8,371 nt of DNA. It comes from CAYFVU01 sp964346645. Its GTDB lineage: Bacteria > Spirochaetota > Spirochaetia > DSM-16054 > Sediminispirochaetaceae. The stretch is from contig CAYFVU010000129.1 in the NCBI GenBank assembly GCA_964346645.1, forward strand, positions 1 through 8,371, written 5' to 3'. This document shows, one piece after another, positions 1 through 6,074 of this stretch. Each line of letters begins with the position of its first letter. The first letter of the stretch is position 1. The notes below the pieces were generated by a model. The model did not search any database. It was not told where the DNA came from and saw only the letters and a program-made list of their open reading frames with translations. The position numbers and the translations under genes are program-made.

Positions 1-160
1 CCTCTCGTTTTCTCAGGAGCCTAATGTAACGGCCTATTTCATAGGAATTCATACGGTGCCAATATTATCTCGCTAATAGCGCCTTGTTGCCACCAACTAA
101 AAGTGGTAATTCTAAAGGGTAGATGCTATTAAAAGTAGTATTAGGTGTATGGATTAAGAT
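1..160. other. AT-rich leader, no supported gene
   Basis: This stretch is clearly richer in A+T than the rest of the window. One + frame is open from the window edge to a TAA at 74-76 and could be the last 24 codons of an upstream gene, but 24 codons are too few to recognise. A TATTAT hexamer at 63-68 resembles a -10 box but has no matching -35. TTGTTG at 84-89 has only a poor -10 (TAATTC) 17 bases downstream. The near-identical decamers AAAAGTGGTA (99-108) and AAAAGTAGTA (131-140) lie 32 bp apart. Confidence 0.4.
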
Positions 161-586
161 ATGGAGAAATCTGACTTTTCAGTACGGATCTACGAGACTG
201 ATGCAGTTATAGCGCTGCTTCTCGGGCTGCTGCTCCGTAACCATGGTCTGCAGACGAATATGCACGGAAGCTTGGAGGAATTGATTGCCCGTTTGCAAGA
301 AGAGTGTGGAGAAGAGGGAAAGGAGAATAAGGGGCGCACCCTGGTCGTCGTTGGTGATCCCGCTTCCTGTTACGAGAAACAAGAGACGATATGTGAGCTG
401 CCAAAGCGGTTTCCCTCCTGTTCGTTCATTCTCCTCTCCACGCATCCGGATGCAGCTGAGCTCGGCGATGGGTTCGGCGGGGTCATGCAAAAACCATTCC
501 TGTTCGAAGAACTGCTCGCGCTGCTGAAAGAAGTCTCGCTCGGGGCCGATAACAGTGCTGACCCTTTTTACCCCTTTTTGACGTGA
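161..586 (+). CDS. Degenerate CheY-like receiver domain protein
   Basis: A 141-residue protein that looks like a stand-alone response-regulator receiver domain with no output domain. The parts seen in receiver order are: strand 1 followed by an acidic pair (E12, D14), a short strand ending in a candidate phospho-acceptor (VVVGD, D66), a hydrophobic strand with S93/T94 (FILLST), and the conserved lysine with the cis-proline pattern (K111-P112-F113) before a last helix (EELLALLKEV). The stretch before D66 is long and charged (about 43-60), and there is no proline-rich loop as in classic receivers, so phosphorylation is uncertain. ATG 161 is the first usable start, because an in-frame TAA at 155-157 closes the frame upstream. 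The ribosome site is weak (GGA at 151-153). The gene ends 42 bases before the preferred nqrB start, which suggests co-transcription. A role in sensing or controlling the Nqr complex is only inferred from position. Confidence 0.65.
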   Translation: MEKSDFSVRIYETDAVIALLLGLLLRNHGLQTNMHGSLEELIARLQEECGEEGKENKGRTLVVVGDPASCYEKQETICELPKRFPSCSFILLSTHPDAAELGDGFGGVMQKPFLFEELLALLKEVSLGADNSADPFYPFLT

Positions 587-628
587 ACGGGTTTGACATT
601 CAGCCCTTTGACCGCAATACTATTTCCT

Positions 629-1588
629 ATGGCTAAGAAGAAAAACTCTTTCATGCAAATGCAGCCGCCCATGTTAAAGGTGGTGTATGCACTCGTGCCC
701 TTGGGGCTTGCGGCAATATACTTCTACGGATGGCGGTTTCTCGCGGTAGTGGCTCTGGTTATGGCGGTGGGTATCCTCACCGAATACCTCATGGCTCGGG
801 CGTACGGAATGAAAGTGACCTCATCGGTCCTTGTTACCTCTTTTCTGTTTGCCCTGTCTTTACCCCCCACGATCCCGTTCTGGATCGCGGTAGTGGGAAT
901 CATCTTCGGGATAGTATTCGGCAAGATGGTGTTCGGAGGTTTCGGCAAGAACGTCTTCAACCCCGCGATTTCCGGACGTGCGTTCATCTACATCAGCTTC
1001 GGCGTGCCGCTCACCGGCAAGTTTATCGATCCGGTCGCCACGGGGGGAGCCGGCGGATTCCTTGCATGGCTGCCGAGCGTGGACAGCGCCTCGAGCGCCT
1101 CGCCGCTGGTGCAACAGGCGAACGGCGAGTTCATACCACTCATGAATCTCTTTCTCGGAAATATCCGAGGCTCCTTCGGAGAGACGAGCGCCCTCCTCAT
1201 TGTATTGGGAGGAATCTACATCGTCTGGAAGAAGGCGGCTAACTGGCGCTATATCATCTCGTCGGTGCTGGCCTTCCTCGTCATGGATGCGGCCCTCTAC
1301 TTCAGCGGAGTGCCGGGAACGGTGCATCCGCTCTTTGCCCTCCTCTCGGGGAGCTTTCTCTTCGCTGCGGTCTTCATGATCACCGACCCCGTGTCGGCCT
1401 CGCAGACGACCGATCTCGGCAGGTGGATCTACGGGATCATCATCGGCGCGCTTACGGTCCTCATACGCGTCTTCGCCGGATGGCCCGAGGGAGTGACCTT
1501 TGCGATTCTGTTCGGCAATATGTTCGCCCCCCTCATAGATTACATCATCAAGGAACAGAAACAGAAGAAAAAGGCGGCGGCGTCATGA
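629..1588 (+). CDS. nqrB: Na+-translocating NADH:quinone reductase subunit B (NqrB/RnfD family)
   Basis: Integral membrane subunit of the Nqr complex that carries a covalent FMN and, in known complexes, takes part in Na+ movement and quinone reduction. From ATG 629 it has 319 residues, starting MAKKKN, with about nine to ten hydrophobic segments and a basic C-terminus (KQKKKAAAS). Family signatures are FGGFGKNVFNPAISGRAF (residues 102-119), the flavinylation site GETS with T186 as the likely FMN acceptor, and TDPVSASQT (252-260). The length and T186 are close to RnfD, and shorter than classical NqrB of about 410 residues. It is called NqrB because nqrF closes the operon. The start is uncertain: TTG 593 gives 331 residues, and neither start has a clear Shine-Dalgarno. 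ATG 629 was chosen because its basic N-terminus suits the family. The stop overlaps nqrC as ATGA (1585-1588), so translation is probably coupled. Confidence 0.9.
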   Translation: MAKKKNSFMQMQPPMLKVVYALVPLGLAAIYFYGWRFLAVVALVMAVGILTEYLMARAYGMKVTSSVLVTSFLFALSLPPTIPFWIAVVGIIFGIVFGKMVFGGFGKNVFNPAISGRAFIYISFGVPLTGKFIDPVATGGAGGFLAWLPSVDSASSASPLVQQANGEFIPLMNLFLGNIRGSFGETSALLIVLGGIYIVWKKAANWRYIISSVLAFLVMDAALYFSGVPGTVHPLFALLSGSFLFAAVFMITDPVSASQTTDLGRWIYGIIIGALTVLIRVFAGWPEGVTFAILFGNMFAPLIDYIIKEQKQKKKAAAS

Positions 1589-2199
1589 AAAAAGAGGGTC
1601 TATTTGCTCAACGCGTGTATCCGCTCATCTTCATGGCTCTGCTCACGGTGGTATTTATCGCCGGCGTGTCCGGACTCTACCTGAGCACCAAGGAGCGGGT
1701 CGAGAGAAACGAGACGATCGTGCAGAAGAGGGCGGTTCTTTATGCCGCCGGGGTCGAGTATCCGGAGAACGATCCGGTCGAGATCACCGACATCTACCAA
1801 GAGCGAGTGACCGAGATCGGCGGAAACGGCAGGCCCGCCTATTTCGAGGTGGAGCTGCCCTCCGGTGAGACGGCCTATGCGGTCTACGTAGAGGGACCGG
1901 GGCTCTGGGGGCAAATCGTAACCATCTTCGGATTCGAGTCGAAGCTCGAGATCATAACCGGCATGGAGGTGGTGCAGCAGAACGAGACACCGGGACTCGG
2001 CGCACGAATCAACGAGGCCTGGTTCAAGCAGCAGTTCCGGGGCACACAGCCGCCCTTCACCATGGTGCCGGAGGGCACCGCCGACGATCCGAAAGAGCTC
2101 GATGCCATAACCGGCGCAACGAAGACCAGCAACGCCATGGAGAGAATCGCCAATAAGGCCCGGGAAGTAGCCCGAGAGGCCGTGGAAGAGGAGAGCTGA
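1585..2199 (+). CDS. nqrC: Na+-translocating NADH:quinone reductase subunit C (NqrC/RnfG family)
   Basis: Membrane-anchored flavoprotein subunit of 204 residues. A single N-terminal membrane segment lies at about residues 11-33, followed by an extracytoplasmic FMN-binding domain. The motif NETPGLGARI (133-142) and the flavinylation motif DAITGAT (173-179) are both present. T179 is the expected phosphoester-linked FMN acceptor, by analogy with Vibrio cholerae NqrC and RnfG. Attachment needs an ApbE-type FMN transferase, which is not in this window. The ATG at 1585 overlaps the nqrB stop, and MKKEG followed by a hydrophobic helix is a natural start; longer readings in this frame only translate the nqrB gene out of frame. 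At 204 residues it is the size of RnfG rather than NqrC (about 257 in Vibrio). Confidence 0.92.
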   Translation: MKKEGLFAQRVYPLIFMALLTVVFIAGVSGLYLSTKERVERNETIVQKRAVLYAAGVEYPENDPVEITDIYQERVTEIGGNGRPAYFEVELPSGETAYAVYVEGPGLWGQIVTIFGFESKLEIITGMEVVQQNETPGLGARINEAWFKQQFRGTQPPFTMVPEGTADDPKELDAITGATKTSNAMERIANKAREVAREAVEEES

Positions 2200-2200
2200 T

Positions 2201-2818
2201 ATGCCGGGAAAAGGAAAAGCGAAACGCATATTCATAGAGGGAATCGGTAAGAATAACCCGGTATTCGTACAGATCCTCGGTATTTGTTCCACCCTCGCCG
2301 TCACGAACAGGCTGGAGAATACCGTGGTCATGAGTATCGGCGTGATCTTCGTCGTCACCTTCTCCAACCTGGTGGTGTCACTCCTCAGGAAGCTGATACC
2401 CGGAAGGGTCCGCATGATGGCCGAGACGCTCATCATCGCGAGCTTCGTCATCATCGTCGACATCACCCTGCGGGCCTACATGCCCGATATATGGCAGGCC
2501 CTCGGACCCTACGTGGGACTGATCATCACCAACTGCATCATCATGGGACGGGCGGAGGCCTTCGCAATGAACAACCCGCCGCAGTACTCTATCGTAGATG
2601 GTCTGGCCTCAGGGATCGGCTACTCCTACGTCCTCATAGGAGTGGCCATATTCCGCGAGCTCCTCGGAACCGGAGAGCTCTGGGGAATCACCATCTTCGG
2701 CGACTGGTGGACCAACTGGGCCATCATGGTCATGCCGCCGGGCGCCTTCTTCATGCTCGCGATCTTCGTCTGGTTCATCAAAGGCGTCGTCGTACCATCG
2801 GAAGAGGAGGGATCCTAA
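2201..2818 (+). CDS. nqrD: Na+-translocating NADH:quinone reductase subunit D
   Basis: A 205-residue polytopic membrane subunit with about six hydrophobic helices. NqrD pairs with NqrE, and in known structures the two bind an iron centre inside the membrane through two Cys from each. Both cysteines are visible: C29 in GICSTLAVT and C112 in TNCIIMGRAEA, the same numbering as in Vibrio NqrD. Other family features are KNNPVFVQILG (17-27) and SIVDGLASGIGY (130-141). A GAGGAG ribosome site at 2188-2193 precedes ATG 2201, and only one base separates it from the nqrC stop. The stop TAA shares its last A with the nqrE start codon. Confidence 0.93.
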   Translation: MPGKGKAKRIFIEGIGKNNPVFVQILGICSTLAVTNRLENTVVMSIGVIFVVTFSNLVVSLLRKLIPGRVRMMAETLIIASFVIIVDITLRAYMPDIWQALGPYVGLIITNCIIMGRAEAFAMNNPPQYSIVDGLASGIGYSYVLIGVAIFRELLGTGELWGITIFGDWWTNWAIMVMPPGAFFMLAIFVWFIKGVVVPSEEEGS

Positions 2819-3408
2819 TGAACGAACCGACACTATTTGCCATATTCCTGGCCTCCATATTTACCAGCAACATTCTCCTGGCGAACTTCCTGGGAATGTG
2901 CTCTTTTCTCTCGGTCTCCCGGGAGGTAAAGACCTCGTTGGGACTCGGAGTCGCGGTCATCTTCGTCATGACCACCACGAGCATACTCAACTGGCTGGTG
3001 TATTACTACATTCTCGTCCCGCTGAGCCTGGAGTATCTGCGCTTCATCGTCTTCATCATCGTCATCGCCGCATTCGTGCAGCTGGTGGAGATGGTCATAG
3101 AACGGGTGAGCGAGCCCCTCTACGCGGCCCTCGGTATCTTCTTGCCCCTCATTACGGTCAACTGTGCGATCCTCGGCGTGAGTCTCTTCATGGTCATCCG
3201 GGAGTACAGCTTCCTCGGCACCACCGTCTTCGGCGTGGGCAGCGGAATAGGCTGGTTCCTCGCCATCATGGCCATGTCGGGCATACGGCAGAAACTGAAG
3301 CGGGCGCGGATCCCGAAGGGGCTCGAGGGCGCGGGAATCACCCTCGTCATTACCGGTATGATGGCCCTGGCCTTCATGGGATTTTCCGGAATGATAAAGA
3401 TCAGTTAG
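2818..3408 (+). CDS. nqrE: Na+-translocating NADH:quinone reductase subunit E
   Basis: A 196-residue membrane protein, the partner and paralogue of NqrD with inverted topology. The two cysteines expected to complete the intramembrane iron site are C28 (FLGMCSFLSVS) and C116 (TVNCAILGVS). The segment SFLGTTVFGVGSGIGW (131-146) and the following SGIRQKLKRARIP are typical of the NqrE/RnfA family. The start at ATG 2818 overlaps the nqrD stop by one base (TAATG), with GAAGAGGAGG just upstream as the ribosome site. That start leaves the expected N-terminus MNEPTLFAIFLASIFTSNIL. A longer reading of the same frame from 2284 is rejected, because it lies wholly over nqrD. Confidence 0.93.
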   Translation: MNEPTLFAIFLASIFTSNILLANFLGMCSFLSVSREVKTSLGLGVAVIFVMTTTSILNWLVYYYILVPLSLEYLRFIVFIIVIAAFVQLVEMVIERVSEPLYAALGIFLPLITVNCAILGVSLFMVIREYSFLGTTVFGVGSGIGWFLAIMAMSGIRQKLKRARIPKGLEGAGITLVITGMMALAFMGFSGMIKIS

Positions 3409-3421
3409 GGAGGAGGAACGT

Positions 3422-4525
3422 ATGTTGGCATCGCTGCTTATCAGTATTGGGGCCGCCACCGGCATTTCGGTCTTTCTCTCCGTGCTCATGGTCATCGCCG
3501 ATGCGACGATCGGCAATTACGGCGAGGTCACGATCACGATAAACGACGAGAAGGAGTACAACGTTCAGGGGGGCAAGCCTCTGCTGGGAACACTCGCTGC
3601 GCAGGAGGTCTTTATCCCCTCGGCCTGCGGCGGACGCGGCTCGTGCGGACTCTGTAAGGTAAAGGTCCTCGAGGGTGCGGGGCAGTATCTGCCGACCGAG
3701 CTGCCCTGGATCAGTGATGAGGAGAAGGAGGAGAACATTCGCCTCTCCTGCCAGCTGAAGGTAAAGCAGGACTTCAAGATCGAGATTCCCGAAGAGCTCT
3801 TCAACGTGAAGCAGTTCGACGCGGAGGTCGAGCGCATCAGGGATCTGACCCACGATATAAAGGAAGTGACGCTCAAGCTCAACGATCCGCCGGAGATAGA
3901 GATTACCGCGGGACAGTACATCCAGCTCGAGATTCCTGAATACGAGCTCACCGACGAGCCGGTCTACCGCGCCTACTCGGTGGCGGGCATTCCGAGCGAC
4001 AGCAACCACATCGAGCTGGAGATCCGCTACGTGCCCGACGGCATTGCAACCACCTACGTGCACAAGTATCTGCAGGAGGGCGATGAGGTCATCTTCAACG
4101 GCCCCTACGGCGATTTCTATCTCCGCGAGAGCGAGCGAGAGATCGTCTGCATTGCCGGCGGCTCGGGAATGGCACCGATCAAATCGATCCTCCTCGACAT
4201 GGAGGAGAAGGGAATAAACCGCAGGACCCGCTACTTCTTCGGCGCAAGGTCGAAGAAGGACCTCTTCCTGCTGGACGAGATGCGGGATCTCGAGAATCGG
4301 CTGCCGAACTTCGAGTTCATTCCCGCCCTCAGCGATCCGGAGGAGGAGGACGAGTGGGAGGGCGAGACCGGCCTGATCACCGACGTCTTGGACAGGTATC
4401 TCGAAACTGGCGAGAACATGGAGGCTTATCTCTGCGGGAGCCCCGGTATGATCGACGCCTGTCTGAAGGTGCTCTCCGACAACGGAGTGCCTGACGACCT
4501 CGTATTCTACGACAAGTTCGGTTAG
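3422..4525 (+). CDS. nqrF: Na+-translocating NADH:quinone reductase subunit F (NADH-oxidising)
   Basis: The entry point for electrons: it oxidises NADH with FAD and passes electrons to a 2Fe-2S centre. The 367 residues read in order as an N-terminal membrane anchor (about 5-27), a plant-type ferredoxin domain with CGGRGSCGLC (C69, C75, C78) and C110, an FAD domain with RAYSVA (183-188) and GPYGDF, and an NAD domain with GGSGMAP (246-252) and CGSPGM (338-343). It ends in the aromatic tail FYDKFG. The gene has a strong AGGGAGGAGG ribosome site 13 bases after nqrE. It is about 40 residues shorter than Vibrio NqrF. By eye, most of the missing part lies between the strand AGQYIQLEIPEY and RAYSVA, with a small loss after IRYVPDG. 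This subunit marks the operon as Nqr-type, because Rnf uses RnfB/RnfC instead. Confidence 0.95.
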   Translation: MLASLLISIGAATGISVFLSVLMVIADATIGNYGEVTITINDEKEYNVQGGKPLLGTLAAQEVFIPSACGGRGSCGLCKVKVLEGAGQYLPTELPWISDEEKEENIRLSCQLKVKQDFKIEIPEELFNVKQFDAEVERIRDLTHDIKEVTLKLNDPPEIEITAGQYIQLEIPEYELTDEPVYRAYSVAGIPSDSNHIELEIRYVPDGIATTYVHKYLQEGDEVIFNGPYGDFYLRESEREIVCIAGGSGMAPIKSILLDMEEKGINRRTRYFFGARSKKDLFLLDEMRDLENRLPNFEFIPALSDPEEEDEWEGETGLITDVLDRYLETGENMEAYLCGSPGMIDACLKVLSDNGVPDDLVFYDKFG

Positions 4526-4534
4526 GAGGAAGCT

Positions 4535-5023
4535 ATGAAACAGTCGCCGCAGCTACAGAAGGCGCAGGAGAATATGCGGCCGGGAGTCCTGACGCTCCAC
4601 GGTTTCTTGGGAAACGACAGACGCAACCTCGTCGACATCCTCGAGGAGGATGCGGCGGAGGTGAGCAGGCTCGGTACCACGAACGCCGCCATCGCCGATC
4701 GCATGAAGTACTTCCGCGACCGCGGCGAGGAGGGGCTCGGCGAGTTCATCACCGTAGACGAGCACTTCGAGGTGCGGGTCGAAACCGTTCGCGGCAAGAT
4801 TCCCTCGCCCTTCGGCGGCCCGGGACTCTACTCCAAGACCAACACGACGGTAAGAAACAAGAGCTTGGACAGGGAGATCACCTACACCGACATCAGCATC
4901 CACCTGGTTCGGGACCACGGCTTCTTCGAGGGAAAGGGCTCGCCCTTCCGCTTAGAACCCCGCGATCTGGTCGAGATCCTGGAGATAGAGCCCCGGGAGC
5001 AGCAGACCGAGGTCCCTCGCTGA
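4535..5023 (+). CDS. Uncharacterised soluble protein at the end of the nqr operon
   Basis: A 162-residue protein that I cannot assign to a named family. It has no cysteine, no membrane segment and no signal peptide, so it should be cytoplasmic. Its composition looks conserved rather than random, with segments such as RPGVLTLHGFLGNDRRNL (15-32), FEVRVETVRGKIPSPFGG (78-95), GLYSKTNTTVRN (97-108), ITYTDISIHLVRDHGF (115-130) and FEGKGSPFRLEPRDLVEILE (131-150). His and Arg residues sit within these glycine/proline-rich turns, but no known catalytic motif is evident. It has a strong ribosome site, TAGGAGGAAG, that overlaps the nqrF stop codon, and starts 10 bases after nqrF. It is therefore very probably translated from the nqr transcript. 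Assembly, regulation or maturation of Nqr would fit this position, but none is shown by the sequence. Confidence 0.8.
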   Translation: MKQSPQLQKAQENMRPGVLTLHGFLGNDRRNLVDILEEDAAEVSRLGTTNAAIADRMKYFRDRGEEGLGEFITVDEHFEVRVETVRGKIPSPFGGPGLYSKTNTTVRNKSLDREITYTDISIHLVRDHGFFEGKGSPFRLEPRDLVEILEIEPREQQTEVPR

Positions 5024-5029
5024 GGCTGT

Positions 5030-5047
5030 AGCATAATTAATTCTGCT
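5030..5047. promoter_or_regulatory. 18-bp near-perfect palindrome, candidate operator
   Basis: AGCATAATTAATTCTGCT is symmetric at every position but one pair (T5034 against C5043). It abuts the -35 box of the promoter for the WYL regulator, a usual place for an operator. A repressor bound here could control the downstream regulator gene. No binding protein is shown. Confidence 0.4.
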
Positions 5048-5059
5048 TGTCTTTTTTTT
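5030..5059 (+). terminator. Possible weak terminator after the nqr operon
   Basis: A short stem AGCA/TGCT (5030-5033 with 5044-5047) is followed, after a four-base gap, by a run of eight T (5052-5059). The stem is weak, so termination would be partial at best. The same bases also serve as the candidate operator and promoter of the next gene, so the T run may simply be promoter spacer. Confidence 0.3.
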
Positions 5060-5075
5060 GCTTTCCCCATACAAT
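5047..5075 (+). promoter_or_regulatory. Sigma-70-like promoter of the WYL regulator gene
   Basis: A -35 box TTGTCT (5047-5052, 4 of 6) and a -10 box TACAAT (5070-5075, 5 of 6) are separated by exactly 17 bases. The spacer includes a run of eight T. Transcription would start near 5081-5083, only two to four bases before the ATG at 5085, giving a leaderless or near-leaderless message. Confidence 0.6.
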
Positions 5076-5084
5076 ATTTCTGTT

Positions 5085-6065
5085 ATGGGTAAGAGTGAAC
5101 GGTTAATGCAGCTAGAACTCCTCCTCCTCTCCCATCCGGCGGGGATGCGCAGGGCGGAAATTGCGCGGAGGTTGGGAGTCCATCGCTCGACGATCGGACG
5201 CTATGTCGACGAGCTGCGAAAAAAAGTGGATATCTGGGAGGACGAGTACACCATCGGGATCTCCTCCGACGAGTCTATGAACATGATGAAGCTCTCTATC
5301 TACGAGAGTCTCGCCTTTCACCTGTCGGCGGAGCTGCTGGCGAAGCACACGGAGTATCACAATCCGCATATGTCGTCGGGCCTGCGGAAGCTCGCGGAGA
5401 ATCTCCGCAACTACGCCCCCACGATGAGTGAGAACATCAATGCGGTGGCCGAATCCATCGAGACCGGGGCGAAGAAGCAGGATCCGGAGTACATCAACGT
5501 CCTCGAAACCCTCACCGACAGTTGGGTCTCGGGCAAGATCGTCCGCATCGAGCACGAAGAGGAGGAGATGGGAGAGGTAAGGGAGACCGATTTCGCCCCC
5601 TACTTTATCGGTTTTACCGAGCAGGCGAACGGGAGAAGGCCTATTAGCGTCACCGGCCGTCTCAGACACACCTCCGAGGTGCAGACCATCGACATCCAGA
5701 AGATCCGCCGGGCGGAGATACTCGACGAGACCTACACCATACCCGACAACCTGAAGGCCTTCTACCGCCTCGACGATCACACGCAGATCTCAACCAAGGA
5801 TCTTATCCCGCTGAAGCTGCGCCTGAAGGAGCGGTCGGTTCTCAATGTATTTCGCTACCTGACCTATACCGATCTGCAGTTAGGGGAGTCCGAGGAGGAC
5901 GGCAGCCTCATCTGCAATGTGAAGGTGGAGAACTCGATCGAGCTCTTCCTGCGTATCATCCAGTGCGGCACCTCGGTCGAGGTGCTCGAGCCTGAATCCT
6001 ACAGAAGTCGGCTGAAGGAGCAGGTGGACAAGATCGCGGCGATGTATCATCCCGATTCCGCCTGA
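5085..6065 (+). CDS. WYL-domain transcriptional regulator with N-terminal HTH
   Basis: A 326-residue DNA-binding regulator. The N-terminus has a winged HTH of the HTH_11/DeoR-like kind: residues about 20-45, with RRAEIARRLGVHRSTIGRYV as the helix-turn-helix. The middle segment (about 140-215) fits a WYL sensor domain, and the C-terminus shows the usual closing element LEPESYRSRLKEQVDKIAAMY. The WYL tripeptide itself is not present; the equivalent stretch reads FAPYFIGF (170-177), so ligand sensing may differ from typical members. ATG 5085 is preferred over TTG 5058, because the -10 box lies inside the longer reading and SERLMQLELLLLSHPAG is a usual family N-terminus. An internal ATG at 5106 is also possible. 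Its targets are unknown. The nqr operon and the oxidative-defence genes are the nearest candidates, by position only. Confidence 0.85.
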   Translation: MGKSERLMQLELLLLSHPAGMRRAEIARRLGVHRSTIGRYVDELRKKVDIWEDEYTIGISSDESMNMMKLSIYESLAFHLSAELLAKHTEYHNPHMSSGLRKLAENLRNYAPTMSENINAVAESIETGAKKQDPEYINVLETLTDSWVSGKIVRIEHEEEEMGEVRETDFAPYFIGFTEQANGRRPISVTGRLRHTSEVQTIDIQKIRRAEILDETYTIPDNLKAFYRLDDHTQISTKDLIPLKLRLKERSVLNVFRYLTYTDLQLGESEEDGSLICNVKVENSIELFLRIIQCGTSVEVLEPESYRSRLKEQVDKIAAMYHPDSA

Positions 6066-6074
6066 CCTCATGCC

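Noticed and set aside
1..76. C-terminal end of an upstream gene (for example nqrA)
   Set aside because: Only 24 codons are open and the reading shows no recognisable motif, so it cannot be claimed.
90..107. Short inverted repeats CCAC/GTGG and ACCA/TGGT
   Set aside because: Only four pairs each in a low-complexity region; expected by chance.
593..628. Extension of nqrB to the TTG at 593
   Set aside because: It adds 12 residues without family character. Neither start has a clear ribosome site, and ATG 629 gives the expected basic N-terminus. It remains possible.
1600..2466. Long minus-strand reading frame (288 codons)
   Set aside because: It lies opposite nqrC and nqrD, which have clear family motifs. 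The open frame follows from codon bias, and its product matches nothing I recognise.
2833..4063. Long minus-strand frames opposite nqrE and nqrF
   Set aside because: Low-complexity, charged products without motifs; they are mirrors of the real genes.
5058..5084. TTG start for the WYL regulator at 5058
   Set aside because: The best -10 box (5070-5075) lies downstream of it, so the transcript would not contain this codon.
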